Assembly: GCA_036346255.1 (NCBI GenBank)
Contig: CM070632.1
Span: 22,089,408 to 22,153,407, forward strand
Length of the DNA: 64,000 nucleotides
DNA from: Ampelocalamus luodianensis
Lineage: Eukaryota; Streptophyta; Magnoliopsida; Poales; Poaceae
Direction: 5' to 3'
The translations under genes and the position numbers were made by a program. Below, piece by piece: positions 1-11,200 of this stretch (position 1 is the first letter of the stretch; each line of letters opens with the position of its first letter). The notes under the pieces are model-generated. The model did not search any database. It was not told the origin of the DNA and worked only from the letters and a program-made list of their open reading frames with translations.

Positions 1-970
1 GCCTAGTTGTCCACAATGGTAGCAGTTTAAGGGTCTTAAGTGGACAATCTTTTTGGTAGTGATTTTCTCCACAAGTGTAACATTGAATGGTGGTGGTTGA
101 TCCATATTGCATTGGGGTCTTGGAACTAGATTGATAATTGGTATCTGCTGAGATTGTACTGGCGATGTTGTCATCATCCTTTTTCTGGGTGCACTTGGTT
201 GAGGTGTTATTTGTATTGCTCTTCTTTTTCTCATGTCTTGCAATTCTATTCTGACTTCTTCTGATATTAGCAGTTTATTCACCATAGCTGATAGGTCCTC
301 GAAATTCAGGGCTGAAATATGATATTTCAGTGACTTCTGTAATCCTTCAGAAAATTTTTCCATCTTTTTCTCTTCATTGTCAACATCATTTGGGGCATAT
401 CGGGCCAAGTAGTTGAATTGATGTAGATATTACATCACGATGCTTCCTCTTTGCTTGAGCGAGAAACTCTCGGCGTTTGGAGGCAAGCACGCCCGATGGG
501 GGCGTGTCTGCAGTATGGAATGCATCTGGAATTCTTGCCATGGTATATCCCTTCCAAAGTGGAGTGTTTGGTAATTCATCCACCATGCGTGACTTGTCCT
601 TGTAGCGATGGGAGGCGAAAAGAGTCTTCTCTTGATCGTGCATTGGATAGTATCTAACTTTCTTTCCATATCTCTTATCCAATCATCCATTGCTAGGGGT
701 TACGGTGCAAGCTGTAAAGGTTAGCGGCCGTTTCAAAATCGCCCATCTTGATCCTGTGGTGGTTCCTCCATTCATTGTTCCGGGGTGAGGTCCTGATGGT
801 ATTGGTGATCTGGTAGCTATCTGCTCCAGGAGTCTAGTGTGTTGCTCCATCATTCTGATTTGATTTTGTTCAGCTTGATATCTGTTCCTTTCCATCATGA
901 CCATGACTTCTGCCAAACTTGGTTGTCGTCCTGCTGATTCAGCCTCATTGTTGTTGCTATTTCCAGACAT
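1..970 (-). pseudogene. Ty3/gypsy gag remnant
   Basis: This is the gag region of a gypsy retrotransposon, read leftward from a probable start at 970 (MSGNSNNNEAESAG). The N-terminal part is glutamine- and methionine-rich. The middle contains the usual gag core, including KTLFASHRYKD and a REFLAQAKR block, but these lie in different frames (breaks near 683 and 430), so the gene is frameshifted. A CCHC zinc knuckle of the form C-x2-C-x4-H-x4-C is encoded at about 44-82 (CYTCGENHYQKDC). The matching primer-binding site and 5' LTR lie upstream at 1518-1529 and from 1533. The rest of the polyprotein is outside the window. The gag assignment is strong; the exact family is not determined. Confidence 0.82.
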
Positions 971-1517
971 CTTGGGAATGTATTTCTGCAACGATTTTGA
1001 CCAAATACAGATAGGTGAGTAAGATCCAGAATTAAGTTAAGTGGAGAAAGATTAAGGTAAGGTTCAGACGAAAAGAAGGAATTGAATTTTGACAAGGACG
1101 ATATACAGATACTGATAGAAAAACAAATTATCAATAAATAACCTAGCTCAATTATTTATACAAGCTGTATATGTACTACTTAGAGCACATAATACAACTT
1201 GTGTTACAATCAAAAGATCGTCTACTTAGGGTTTACTCTATTTAACACTATTCTAGCGTATTCTAAACACTGCTTCTCCTATACTGCAACATCTGGCGAA
1301 AAGTTGAAATTAGATAAGAAAGAGATAAATCTTTTCTAAAACAAATCAGGGTTTTGTAAATCTAAGTTTAGATAAGATAGGAATAGAAGGAAAAACGACA
1401 ATAATACTTATATTTTGTTTTGAAATTCTTTTATAATTTTTCAAACTAGGATTTTTGAAGGTCTTCACTTCCTAAATCTTAAAACAAACCTAAGGTCTCA
1501 ACCTACGGTCAAGCTAT
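971..1517 (-). other. Gypsy 5' untranslated leader
   Basis: AT-rich sequence between the primer-binding site and the gag start of the minus-strand gypsy element. I see no further coding sequence or known motif in it. Confidence 0.55.
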
Positions 1518-1529
1518 GCTCTGATACCA
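1518..1529 (-). other. Primer-binding site of the gypsy element
   Basis: Read on the minus strand this is TGGTATCAGAGC, the usual initiator-methionine tRNA primer-binding site. It lies three bases downstream of the LTR end, which reads ...GGCTGTGACA on the minus strand. It fixes the orientation of the element and the inner LTR edge at 1533. Confidence 0.85.
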
Positions 1530-1532
1530 CTT

Positions 1533-4500
1533 TGTCACAGCCCCGATTTCTTGGGACTGTTAAACCCTTCGCAACCGCCCAGGATGTACAGTTGCGAAGC
1601 AAATAGTATCTCAAGCAAGCTTCCAATTGCAACAAAAATCAGACTTTTACTAAGCAAAGTTAAGGTTTAACAACCTGTTTTGACCCGACACGGGCATTCA
1701 AGCCCAAAGTTAAATATAAATCAAGACAAAAGAACTTCAAACCACAGTGCGGCAGCGCGAGTCGAGACCTAGTAACGGCGATCGTTGCCTTACGAGGGTC
1801 CACCAAAATCTTGCTCACGGATCTCTGCACTTTCCCAAGTTCATACAGTATTGTTTGCAGTTTTGCAAGAATGAGTACTACCACCGTACTCAACAAGCGC
1901 ATGGAAATGTTAAATAATTACATGCAAGGAGTTCAATGGATGGTTAGGGTTTACCATACTTGGCATATGTGGATGCACTTTGCATTTAAAACAATTTTAT
2001 AAACAGTAAAACAATAATAAGTAATAACATCAGGGGTTTATCAACAACCTTGATTACCAACCTAACATCTCAAAAACTCTACTTATGCCTTTGTACTGGA
2101 ATCACCCATTGACACAGCTTCATTAACCGGAAGCACGGCGTATTCGAATACCTTTAATTATTCACTCTGCAGAGTTGCCCAACTTTACCCACAAGATATC
2201 TCATACTCATACTGTCAGTACATAGACACGCAACACGTTAGCGTGCGGTAGTGAGATAACAAAGCCTTTTCACTGCTCAACCTCTCTAGTCTCTACGGTA
2301 GGTCTACATTCATCTGACTCGGAGACCACCGGCAATTCGTGGAATCGCACTCCGACACACGATGGGCCCATGCTGGGCGGAAACGTGATGACCATTTACA
2401 GCCATTCCGTCCACACCTAGCTCATCTGTCTGTCGAACAAGCAGCGGATGATACTTGTAGGTATTCAATCGGAAGAAGCGATGTACTAAGCTAGGGAGTA
2501 ATGACCACGCTTGTGGTTGGCGGATTCTATATGCATTACCTTGGCACAAGGTTCTTGTCCTACTTGTCATTGGTGGCGATGACCCAACACCAACTCGTGG
2601 TGTCCACCTCCGGATCTCACGATGACTCACTTTTAACCGAGTCTATTGGGTTGTCCAACTTCTGGATCCACCTCAACTCACCACAAAACCATTGGCCTAG
2701 AGCCAATACTTGCTTTGATTGATGAACACGAGTTTTGGTGACAAAGCTACCTTGTATAGATAATATTTTATGTGGACTAAACTTGTCAAGGTGGATATGG
2801 CCTACAAAAGTTGGGTGGGTTTGTTTGTGGGTATTTAGGACTTAACTAGTTGTCATGTCATTCAAAAGTATTATTTTAACATTTAAAGTAATTGCACAAA
2901 TCTGATAATGAAAGTAATGATACATAGATGAAAGGTAGGTTCAAAATGATCAAAGAATGTGACTTGCCTTCTTGCACAAAGTCTTACGGATTACGATCTT
3001 GTCCTCGTCTTACGGAACTTAGTCGTCAAAGTCGTGACCTAAGCGAAACGAAACAATAAAACAAATCAAATAAAATCCATTCAAACAAGGAATGAATAGA
3101 ACAACATGCAAGTAAATAAAACCAGAAAAGAAACACAGAGAATGGTAGGTGGTGTAGTGGAGATTATTTGGTGTTTGGTTGATCTGTCTGTTTGAGATTC
3201 AGATTCAAGTACAACAAAAATATTGTAAATGGGTAAATAATCACAAAGAAAGGTGGTGCGTGATGACATGTATTTATACGGAGTTTCATATGATTGAGCA
3301 GTGAGATTTGGGCTCACGGGTTGAAGCGGTCAAATTTGACATATAATGTCAAATTAGGGTTTTAATGAAAAGGTGTCGGATAATGAATAGTACTTGTTTT
3401 TACTATTCATATCGACAATGGATCGATGAATAATGACTAGAATCGGTGTTTACGGTTTAAAGTGAGCGATAGATATGTTTCACGGTTTTGGATAGAAATG
3501 AATAGCACAATTCATTTTGGGTAATGAGCGATAATTAGGGTTTATTGTGCGATGACTAGTGTTTGGACCGATTTGAAAGAATAGATAAGCGAAAGTGGTT
3601 TTACGGGTTCGAGCGATCAAATTTGACATGTAATGTCAAATTAGGTTTCAATGAAAAGGTCGATCGATGAATAGTATTATTTTACTATTCATGCGAAAAT
3701 GAGTCGATGGACACTAATAGGATTTATTGTTTTTGGTTAATGAACGACAAATGATCCGAACATTAAGGGTTGTAATGTTTTGGGTGAAAATAAATAGTAA
3801 AAGAATTTCTTGTGTATTTTTGGTTGGGACAATACTTGAATTTTGTCGGATGAGCGATGGTATTTCCTTGTGCAAATGAGCGATAATGGTGAAATGAGTG
3901 AGCAGTAAAGATCCCATCTGTTCACGGTGTGAATAGTGTTGGGTTAAACCCAACACTCAAATGAGCCGGCCCAAAGTGGCGACGCTAAGGCCCGACTTCG
4001 GGTGGCCTTGAGCTGCGCTCGGCCGAAGGCGAGCGCGCTTCGCTCTGCCCGGCCGGCAGCGGCAGCGCGTGCGGCGGCGGTGGTGGTCGGCGGCGAGGCG
4101 GGTGGTGCGGGAGCACGGGGAAGCAAGGAACCATTTTGGCTTTGCCTGGCCCGAGAGGTTCGGAAATGGGGCGGCGGAGGTGGTGCAATGGGCGAGGGGC
4201 GATGCGGCGGCGCTCGGTCTTGCCGGCCAAAGGAGATGTAGGTGAGCCGGTGAGTGGAGGAGGAGCTCGGGGTGGTGGTTTGAGTGCATAAGGAGGTCCG
4301 AGGTGGTGTGGCGGCGTGAGCCGTGGGGAGCGGCGGTGGAGCATGGCGGCGGCGAGCTCGGTGGGTTTGGGAGGTGGTAAGGTGGGAAAAGGAGCGGAGG
4401 GAGGCGGAGCTCACCGTGGAAGCATTCGAAGCTTGGGTGGACGGAGGCGGTGGGTGGTGGTCCGACGAAGAAGAGAAAAAGTGGCGGCGCGATTCTTGAA

Positions 4501-4850
4501 GTGCCGGTTCGGGAGAAGATGAAGCGGAGGGTGGTGTCGGAGGAGAAAGGGAGGTTGGAGGCTTGCCGGAAAGGAGGCGGGGGTGAGGTGGAGGCGGCGG
4601 TGAAGGTTGAAGAGAGTTCTAGGCGTAGCGAGGTGCTGCGATCGTCGGTCAAGAATGGCGGCGCGCAACAACTGCGTGACGTGCGGCGAGGGAGGCGGCG
4701 GGGAGGAAGAAGAAGGAGGCGCCGGGAGAGAAGCGTTTTGAGAGAGGAAAGCGGGTTGGCCCAAAATGGAAGCGGGAAAGAGAGGAAGATTGCCAAATTG
4801 GGAAAGAATTGAAAATCAACAAAAATTTCAAAAACTTTTTGAAATTCGGA
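1533..4850 (-). repeat. 5' LTR of the gypsy element (outer edge uncertain)
   Basis: The inner edge is firm: the LTR begins TGTCACAGCCCCG at 1533, next to the primer-binding site. On the minus strand a TATA-like TATAAATAC sits at about 3269-3277, followed by a pyrimidine-rich leader. The part beyond it (about 3960-4800) is GC-rich and carries long open frames on both strands. Similar GC-rich blocks occur in the other gypsy LTRs of this window, so these frames are probably not genes. A palindromic block is duplicated at 3332 and 3619. No terminal ACA with a target duplication could be fixed near 4850, so the outer edge is an estimate and this LTR may be truncated. Confidence 0.6.
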
Positions 4851-4859
4851 TTTTTAGGT

Positions 4860-6660
4860 TATTTCGTTGTTCTCTCCGAAGAACTTTACCAGGCGTTGCT
4901 TGGTACTTTACTAGATGCTGAGCACATCACGTTAAGACAACGTGAGCATAGGCTTTGAGCGGAGTGCTGTGCTACTGTACATCAGAAACAAGGACCAGCG
5001 GGAGGTGCTGCTTCCAGCCGGCTCACGTCAGAGGGCAGGAGCAAACTGGCCCCATGGAGAGGTCACGTTTGGCAGAGACCAGAAGGTCTTAAGGCACCAG
5101 GACCGAGCGATTCCCGGTGACAGCGTAGAAGGATCGAGCGCATCAAGGACAATAGTTGCAATAAAAATGTTGCATAATCAAAAGAGGATTATCTAAGCTT
5201 TTTGGGTGATACAAAATTATAACATTATTATGAACAGTATGCAATGTTTTTTTCTACAGATGCAACGGTTGTAACATCACCGGACAACGCTTGGAATATC
5301 CTAGGACAACGGTTACAACATTCCCGAACAATAGTTGCAATATCCCCGAACAACGGTTGCAACATCCTAAGATAAGGGTTGCAACATCTCCGAACAAGGG
5401 CTGCAACATCTCCGAACAACGGTTGTAACATCTCTGGATAACGGTTGCAACATCACCGGAGAATGGTTACAACATCACAAATCAAAACAATTATGAGTTG
5501 AGAGCTTTGTTCGTCTGCGACACAATCTCAATTATACATAGAATGATTTACTTTGTTACTTGCAACATCTCCGGACAATGGTTGCAATATTCTAAGACAA
5601 TTGTTGCAACATCCCTAGACAACGGTTGCAGTATCCCCGGACAACAGTTGTAACATCATAGGACAATGGTTACAACATCCCCAGACAACGGTTGCAACAT
5701 TCTCCGACAACGGTTGCAACATCCTCGGACAACGGTTGCAACATTACAAATAAAAAAATAAAACATCTAAAAAAAATGTGTTGAAAAAAATTGCAACATC
5801 GCTGTGAACCATATATAACATTTTTTGTATAGATGCAATATTTTTTTTCTACAGATGCAACATTTCGTCAAAATCCAAAAATCAATAAAAGGAGGAGAGG
5901 GGAACCGAGCTATAGACGAGCCCGAGTGGCCGAACAATTATGAGTTGAGAGCTTTGTTCATCTGCGACACGATCTCGATTATACATAGAATGATTTACTT
6001 TGTTACTTGCAACATCTCCGGACAACGGTTGCAACATTCTAAGACAATTGTTGCAACATCCCCAGACAACGGTTGTAGTATCCCCGGACAACGGTTGCAA
6101 CATCATAGGACAATAGTTGCAACATCCTTCGACAACGATTGCGACATCCTCGGACAACGGTTGCAACATCACAAATAAAAAACAAAACATCTGAAAAAAA
6201 ACGTGTTGGAAAAAATTGTAACATCGTTGTGAACCATATTTTTTTTTGTATAGATACAATATTTTTTTTTCTACAGATGCAACACTTCTGAAAATTAATA
6301 ATAAAAAAAAAAAGAAACCGAGCTATAGACGAGCCCGAGCGGCCGAAGGCCGAGCGAGCCGAGCCACGCCTTCCTCGTGATCACCATGTTGGAGAGCAGA
6401 ACCCACCAGCTGCATCAGCTCCTTGCCTTCTGCTGCTCGGGAAGAAGAAAGTGTCTCGTTGGGAGTGGTTCAAAGGACAGGTGGGCCCTGGCGCGTCCGA
6501 TTTTTATTATTCCAGCCGTACGTACGCAGAGTATCGTTTCCCATTTATATTTGATGATAAGAAAGTCTTGAGTTGTTCACCGGACCAAGGAAACGCATCT
6601 TTGCATGATCGGATTAATCGCAAGTACGTCATTGAGTTCTAGTGTACACCATATCTTTTC
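4860..6660. repeat. TTGCAACAT-rich repeat element
   Basis: Between about 5264 and 5745, and again at 6008-6175, the plus strand carries many degenerate copies of a unit of about 24 bp, roughly GGACAACGGTTGCAACATCC. Stretches of A/T homopolymer follow each block. The flanks (4860-5160 and 6350-6650) are higher in GC and not recognised. Dense short subterminal repeats of this kind are typical of non-autonomous DNA transposons such as CACTA or Mutator-like elements, but I found no terminal inverted repeats or target duplication, so the class is open. A similar TGCAACA tract occurs at 21780-22250. Confidence 0.55.
5488..6347. repeat. Large tandem duplication, two units
   Basis: Unit one (5488-5934) and unit two (5935-6347) both begin CAATTATGAGTTGAGAGC and run in parallel through seven TTGCAACAT repeats, an A-rich spacer, GTGTTG, CTACAGATGCAACA, and a GC-rich end reading GAGCTATAGACGAGCCCGAG. 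They differ by point changes and small A-run indels. The duplication is direct and immediate, with no spacer. Confidence 0.85.
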
Positions 6661-7254
6661 CGAATCAGGCACCTACCTCACAAACGTGATTGACTTTCAA
6701 ATTTTGCAGAGCTTTATAATATTCTATCTAGGGCTAGAAAAATAGCTTGATGCTCGCGAGCCAGCTCAGCTCGAACCAAGCGGCTCAGGCTCATGAAGTT
6801 TCCAAGCCGAGCCAAGCCTAACTTCTAGCTCATAAGATTTTCGTCGGCTCATTTGCTAGGCGCAGGCCACGGAGTAAACCCACCGCATTTGTGCGTTCTG
6901 TTCTTCCCTAATCCCCACCCCTAGCTCTCGATACTCCCTCCTGTCTCCCGCCACATCCTCTGCCCCCTGGTTCCTCTGCCCCGTCCCCCCCCCCCTCGTT
7001 CGTGCGGCTGAGCCGCTGCCTTGTCCTCCGCGACAGTGCCCCCTCCCCCCATCCACCCCACCCCGCCCTCCCCCTGGGCCAGGGGCCCTAACCCTCCTGT
7101 CCTCCGCGTCGCCCCCCTGTCCACCCCATCCTCCATGCCACCACTGCCGCCCCTGTCCTCCGTGCCAAGCCCATGCCCACGTCGCGCCGCCCTCACCCTA
7201 ATCTCCCTCTTCGGTGAGTTTTTTGCCGTCCTAAGCGCGTCACGATGTGTTCCA

Positions 7255-7935
7255 TGTTGGATATATACGCACTTTTGTGATTATTATAATTCCTAAAACA
7301 ATAATTGAATTGACAACAGCATCTATACTAGGTATATTTAAAACTATGAACAATAATATGATCATCAACTCAAATATATCTATCTCATATATATACACTA
7401 ACAAGGCAAATCCTAGAACAAATATGCTACTAACAGTAGTAGGCATCAACATCATCATATAACAAATTTCTAGGAGACAAAGCCTAGTCAAATAAAATGT
7501 TATCACCGCGACTTACAGAGGATCACTCCGACGAAGGTCGCGGTAGAGTCTGATTCGAAGAAGATGACGCACAGAGAAGGAAGCAATGAGCAGTCGCACG
7601 AACGCTTCCCAAAAACCTGATTCGCCCCAACTCGTGCAGGATCGCAAGAGACGTCGGCTTCGGAGATACTGCTCTCCCCACGTCGGTGCACGTCGAGGAA
7701 GGGGTGGAGTAGCCGAGTAGCACAGTAACAAGGAGTTGGGCAGCAATGCAAAACTGAGTCCGGCTATTCTGAGAGCTTAACTCTATTTTCCATTCTGCAT
7801 TGTTAGATCTGATCCTTTATATAGAGCCAGAGCCAGAGTCCTCCCTCCTAGACTAACAATATAGTACTAAACTACCACCATGCATGAGTAGACCTTTGGG
7901 ATTTTGGTGTATGGGCCAAGCCCAAACTTCCTACA
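7255..7935 (-). repeat. Copia 3' LTR
   Basis: 681 bp, TG...CA bounded. It matches 18422-19110 along its whole length, with small differences such as CCGCGACTTACAGAGG shared by both and scattered indels. It includes TATATAGAGCC near 7820, which reads as a TATA-type signal on the minus strand. Confidence 0.9.
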
Positions 7936-8235
7936 ATCCCCACTGGATCCCAAAAGCACTACGAATTTGCCCATAATTCTAAAGTGCTGTTGATATACCA
8001 GATTTTCGGTGGAGACTAGTTAAGGTTGAACATCCACGTAGAACCTCAAGCTAAACTCACCCACAACTACACAATGTACTAAGCCTTGAATTGGCAGTTT
8101 TGTGCGGACAAGTTTCACCTAAGGCCTTTGGCGATACTTGCTACCGATTGGCTACTCCTCGGGTGGAGTATATAAGTCATACTTCGGTGTCTCTTCATGA
8201 GCTTCTTAGAGAGTACCCATTTCTCACAAACTATG

Positions 8236-11200
8236 TGTAACATCCTGATTTTCAGAATCAGGATGTTAATATTTAAGTAAGTGATCAAATAAATATTTGG
8301 CAATATTTTAAAAAAATTCCCATGTTTACTTCAAATGTTGCCTTTAAAATCGAATGGAGTTGTTTAAAAAGTTGTATAAACATAATAATAATAATAGTAA
8401 TAGTAATAGACGTTATTAAATCAAATTGTTAGAAAGACTGCATTTAAAATTTTAAATTATTTCGACTTCTTGTTTTAGCGTGTATATCAAAACTCATGAC
8501 ATGTTATTCATTTAGATCATTGCTGTCGCTTTTGGTTCAATCGACCACAGGCGAAATGCTTGTGTGTTCATTAGTCCACTACTCGATCCACTATATATAC
8601 TACTAGTAGCTGCTAGTTGCACACATATATACTTGCAAGCATGCTACTTTACACCCAGACAGAGATAGACTTGAAGTGGGAGAGCTAGTAGTATATACTT
8701 ATATGCATGGGATAGCTAGCTAGCTGTGGGCACTCCCTACCATTTTTTTTTCTTTTTCCAGCCGAACCATGCTTTGCACTACCTTTTCTCTCTGCCATCA
8801 CCTCCCAACCGAGAGAGCCCTCTCTATCTCTGTTATTTTCTCCTAGCAACCAAAGCTACCACAGGCATTTCAACTCCCCATGCCATCTTTCTTCTTTTGT
8901 TTACTTACCTCACTGCTCAATCCTTTGCACAGCCATCCAACCACACAATATCACTTCATTTATCCAAGAGAGAACCCCACTGCCCATTTGCTTTTTGTCT
9001 AGCCGAACACACAATCCACCTCATTTCCTATTTTGTCTTCCCAACAGCCTCATCATCACACTCCACTTCCCCATTCTTTTTTGCACAACCGAAGCCACAA
9101 CAGTCCACAGCCACTTCAATGGTTCAACCCCACTCACTGTCATGTTCATCTCCCCACGCCATTTCTCTTGCTTTTCTCCCCAAACCGAGCTACACAACCA
9201 TTTTCTTCTCTCCACTAGCTCAGGCTCCCACCTTCTCTCTTCACAATCAGCATCCTAAATCAACAATCGCGCAATGCATGCTATGCCTTTGCGTTCACAA
9301 TCACACAAGCTTTCCATCCATCCAAACACCATCTACATGCACGGTCATTCAAGCCTTTTGAGAGGAAGGAGGCGCGTGAGAGGAGCTCATTATGCAAAGA
9401 GCGGGAGGAGCACTGGTGGTGGAGGCTTGATGCAGCCAAGAGGGAGGAAGAAGTGGTACACTGTGCAGCTGGTGGTCCTCGAGGTGGTCGGTGCACAGCA
9501 TACAGCCGACGGCAATGAAGCGACGAGCCGAGGGCAGCGGGCGAGGCCGGTGGCTCCACTCGGTGGCCACGGCCAGCACATGCAGCAGCTCGGCCAGCAC
9601 TTGGAGTAGCAGCGGGCGAGGCCGGTGGCTCCACTAGGTGAGCTAGCAGCAGCGCGTGCGTAGCGTGCTAGCATGCAGCAGCGGCAAGGTGTCCCAAGCC
9701 GAGGCGAGGGGGCAAGGCGGCGCAGTGGAGGCAGCGGTGTGACGGGGCCGAGGCGCTGCAGCAGTAGCCCGGCGTGAAGACGATGGCATGGAAGGCAGAG
9801 GCGGTGCGTGCGAGTGGCGCGGTGGCGTGGCGCATGCATGTAGTGGTGGCCGACTCGGCGGGTGCATGCGTCTGGCCGCCCGACAATGTCGGCAAAACGA
9901 CACATCGTGGCGACACGGTAGCCCTGACGGCTGTCTGCTGCGGCCGGCGGGCGCCGCGGGCGCAGCGCGATGGCCCGAGCCGAGGCGGCACACGGCAGCG
10001 ACAGCGGCACGGCCAAGCGAGGTGACGTGGGCGTGGCCGAAGCCATGCATGTTGCATGGCGTGGTGCTACTACCCGGAGGAGGCCGTGGTGCGACGGTGG
10101 CTAGCGAGGCTGGAGCCGTGCATGCAGCGCAACCCGGTGTGGCGCATGCATGTCGAGCCCGGCACGGCCGGCGTGGCGCGGCGCGACCCGAACACCAGTG
10201 GCGCAGCCTTGCTGTGGCCGAGCCGAACCGAGGGCTGTGCTAAGTATCTTTAGTTGGTTGCATGCATGAGTTAGTTCGGCCGTGAGATAGTTCACGTTTA
10301 GGTGATTGACTCTGCAAGTGTGTTAGTTGTTCTATAGCTTTTCTTTAGCAAGTTATTTAGAAACATTGTTATTTAGTGGAGTAGTGCATGGCAGCACTAG
10401 ATCGTGAACTTTGACATATGTGTGAGCATATGGCTGCATGTAGTTGAATAGGTGCATGATTTTTTAGTCATTGAGTCTTGGAGCAAGAAGTAGATTGGGG
10501 CAAGAAGTAGAGTAGTTAGTGGTTTGTTTTGTCTGCATGTAGCAGTGGCTGTTACTGTGTTAGTTGCCTAGTAGTTGGCCGAGTCCATGCTAGTAAAAGT
10601 GCTAGATATAATTTGCATATTAGTAATGGTCAGTTTGCATGTAGGTTAGTACTTAGTCATCCGGGCTAGTAGGAGCATGATTGAGTGCTTGCGACGGCGC
10701 CTTGACGCAGACGTGGACGAGCTCGGTGACGACAACGGCGGATGCGAATGAGAGGCCGAGCAAGCGCGGGATCGGCGACGACTACGGTGGACACGAAGCG
10801 TGAGCGAACTTCGGCGGCGACTACGGCGGACACGAACCCAAGAAGACATCCGTGATATTTCGCACGCCTAGTGCCGCGGTAAAAATCTTTTGTATTAAAT
10901 CACATTCATGATATTTAATCATGCATGTTGCATATTAGTCATGAGAATAGCATCTATTTATGCATGTTTAAGTGTAAAGTTGTTTTGGTAGCTTAAGACC
11001 GGTATAATTATTCGGGTAGGACATGTTCGTGTCTAAGCGTGATTATGTGATGAAATATTGTGGATGCGAATAATTATACCATTTTAGCAGATTATGTGTG
11101 TATTATTGATCAGTAGATGCTAGATTGAATATATCTTTGGATTATTTGGTCAGATGATATTATTTTGAAGTAGCATGGAAATTGGTGGTAATTTTTAGAT

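Noticed and set aside
3957..4812. Several long overlapping frames on both strands
   Set aside because: They lie in a GC-rich LTR segment, are open in four frames at once and are low-complexity proline/arginine or glycine-rich. Comparable GC-rich segments recur in the other gypsy LTRs of the window.
5264..6180. Regular short repeats resembling a CRISPR array
   Set aside because: Repeats are degenerate and directly adjacent with no unique spacers, and the host is a plant.
8726..10050. A 211-residue frame and overlapping GC-rich frames
   Set aside because: They fall inside the 6-kb solo LTR after its TATA-type signal. They are serine/histidine/proline-rich and have no domain, so they are probably leader sequence.
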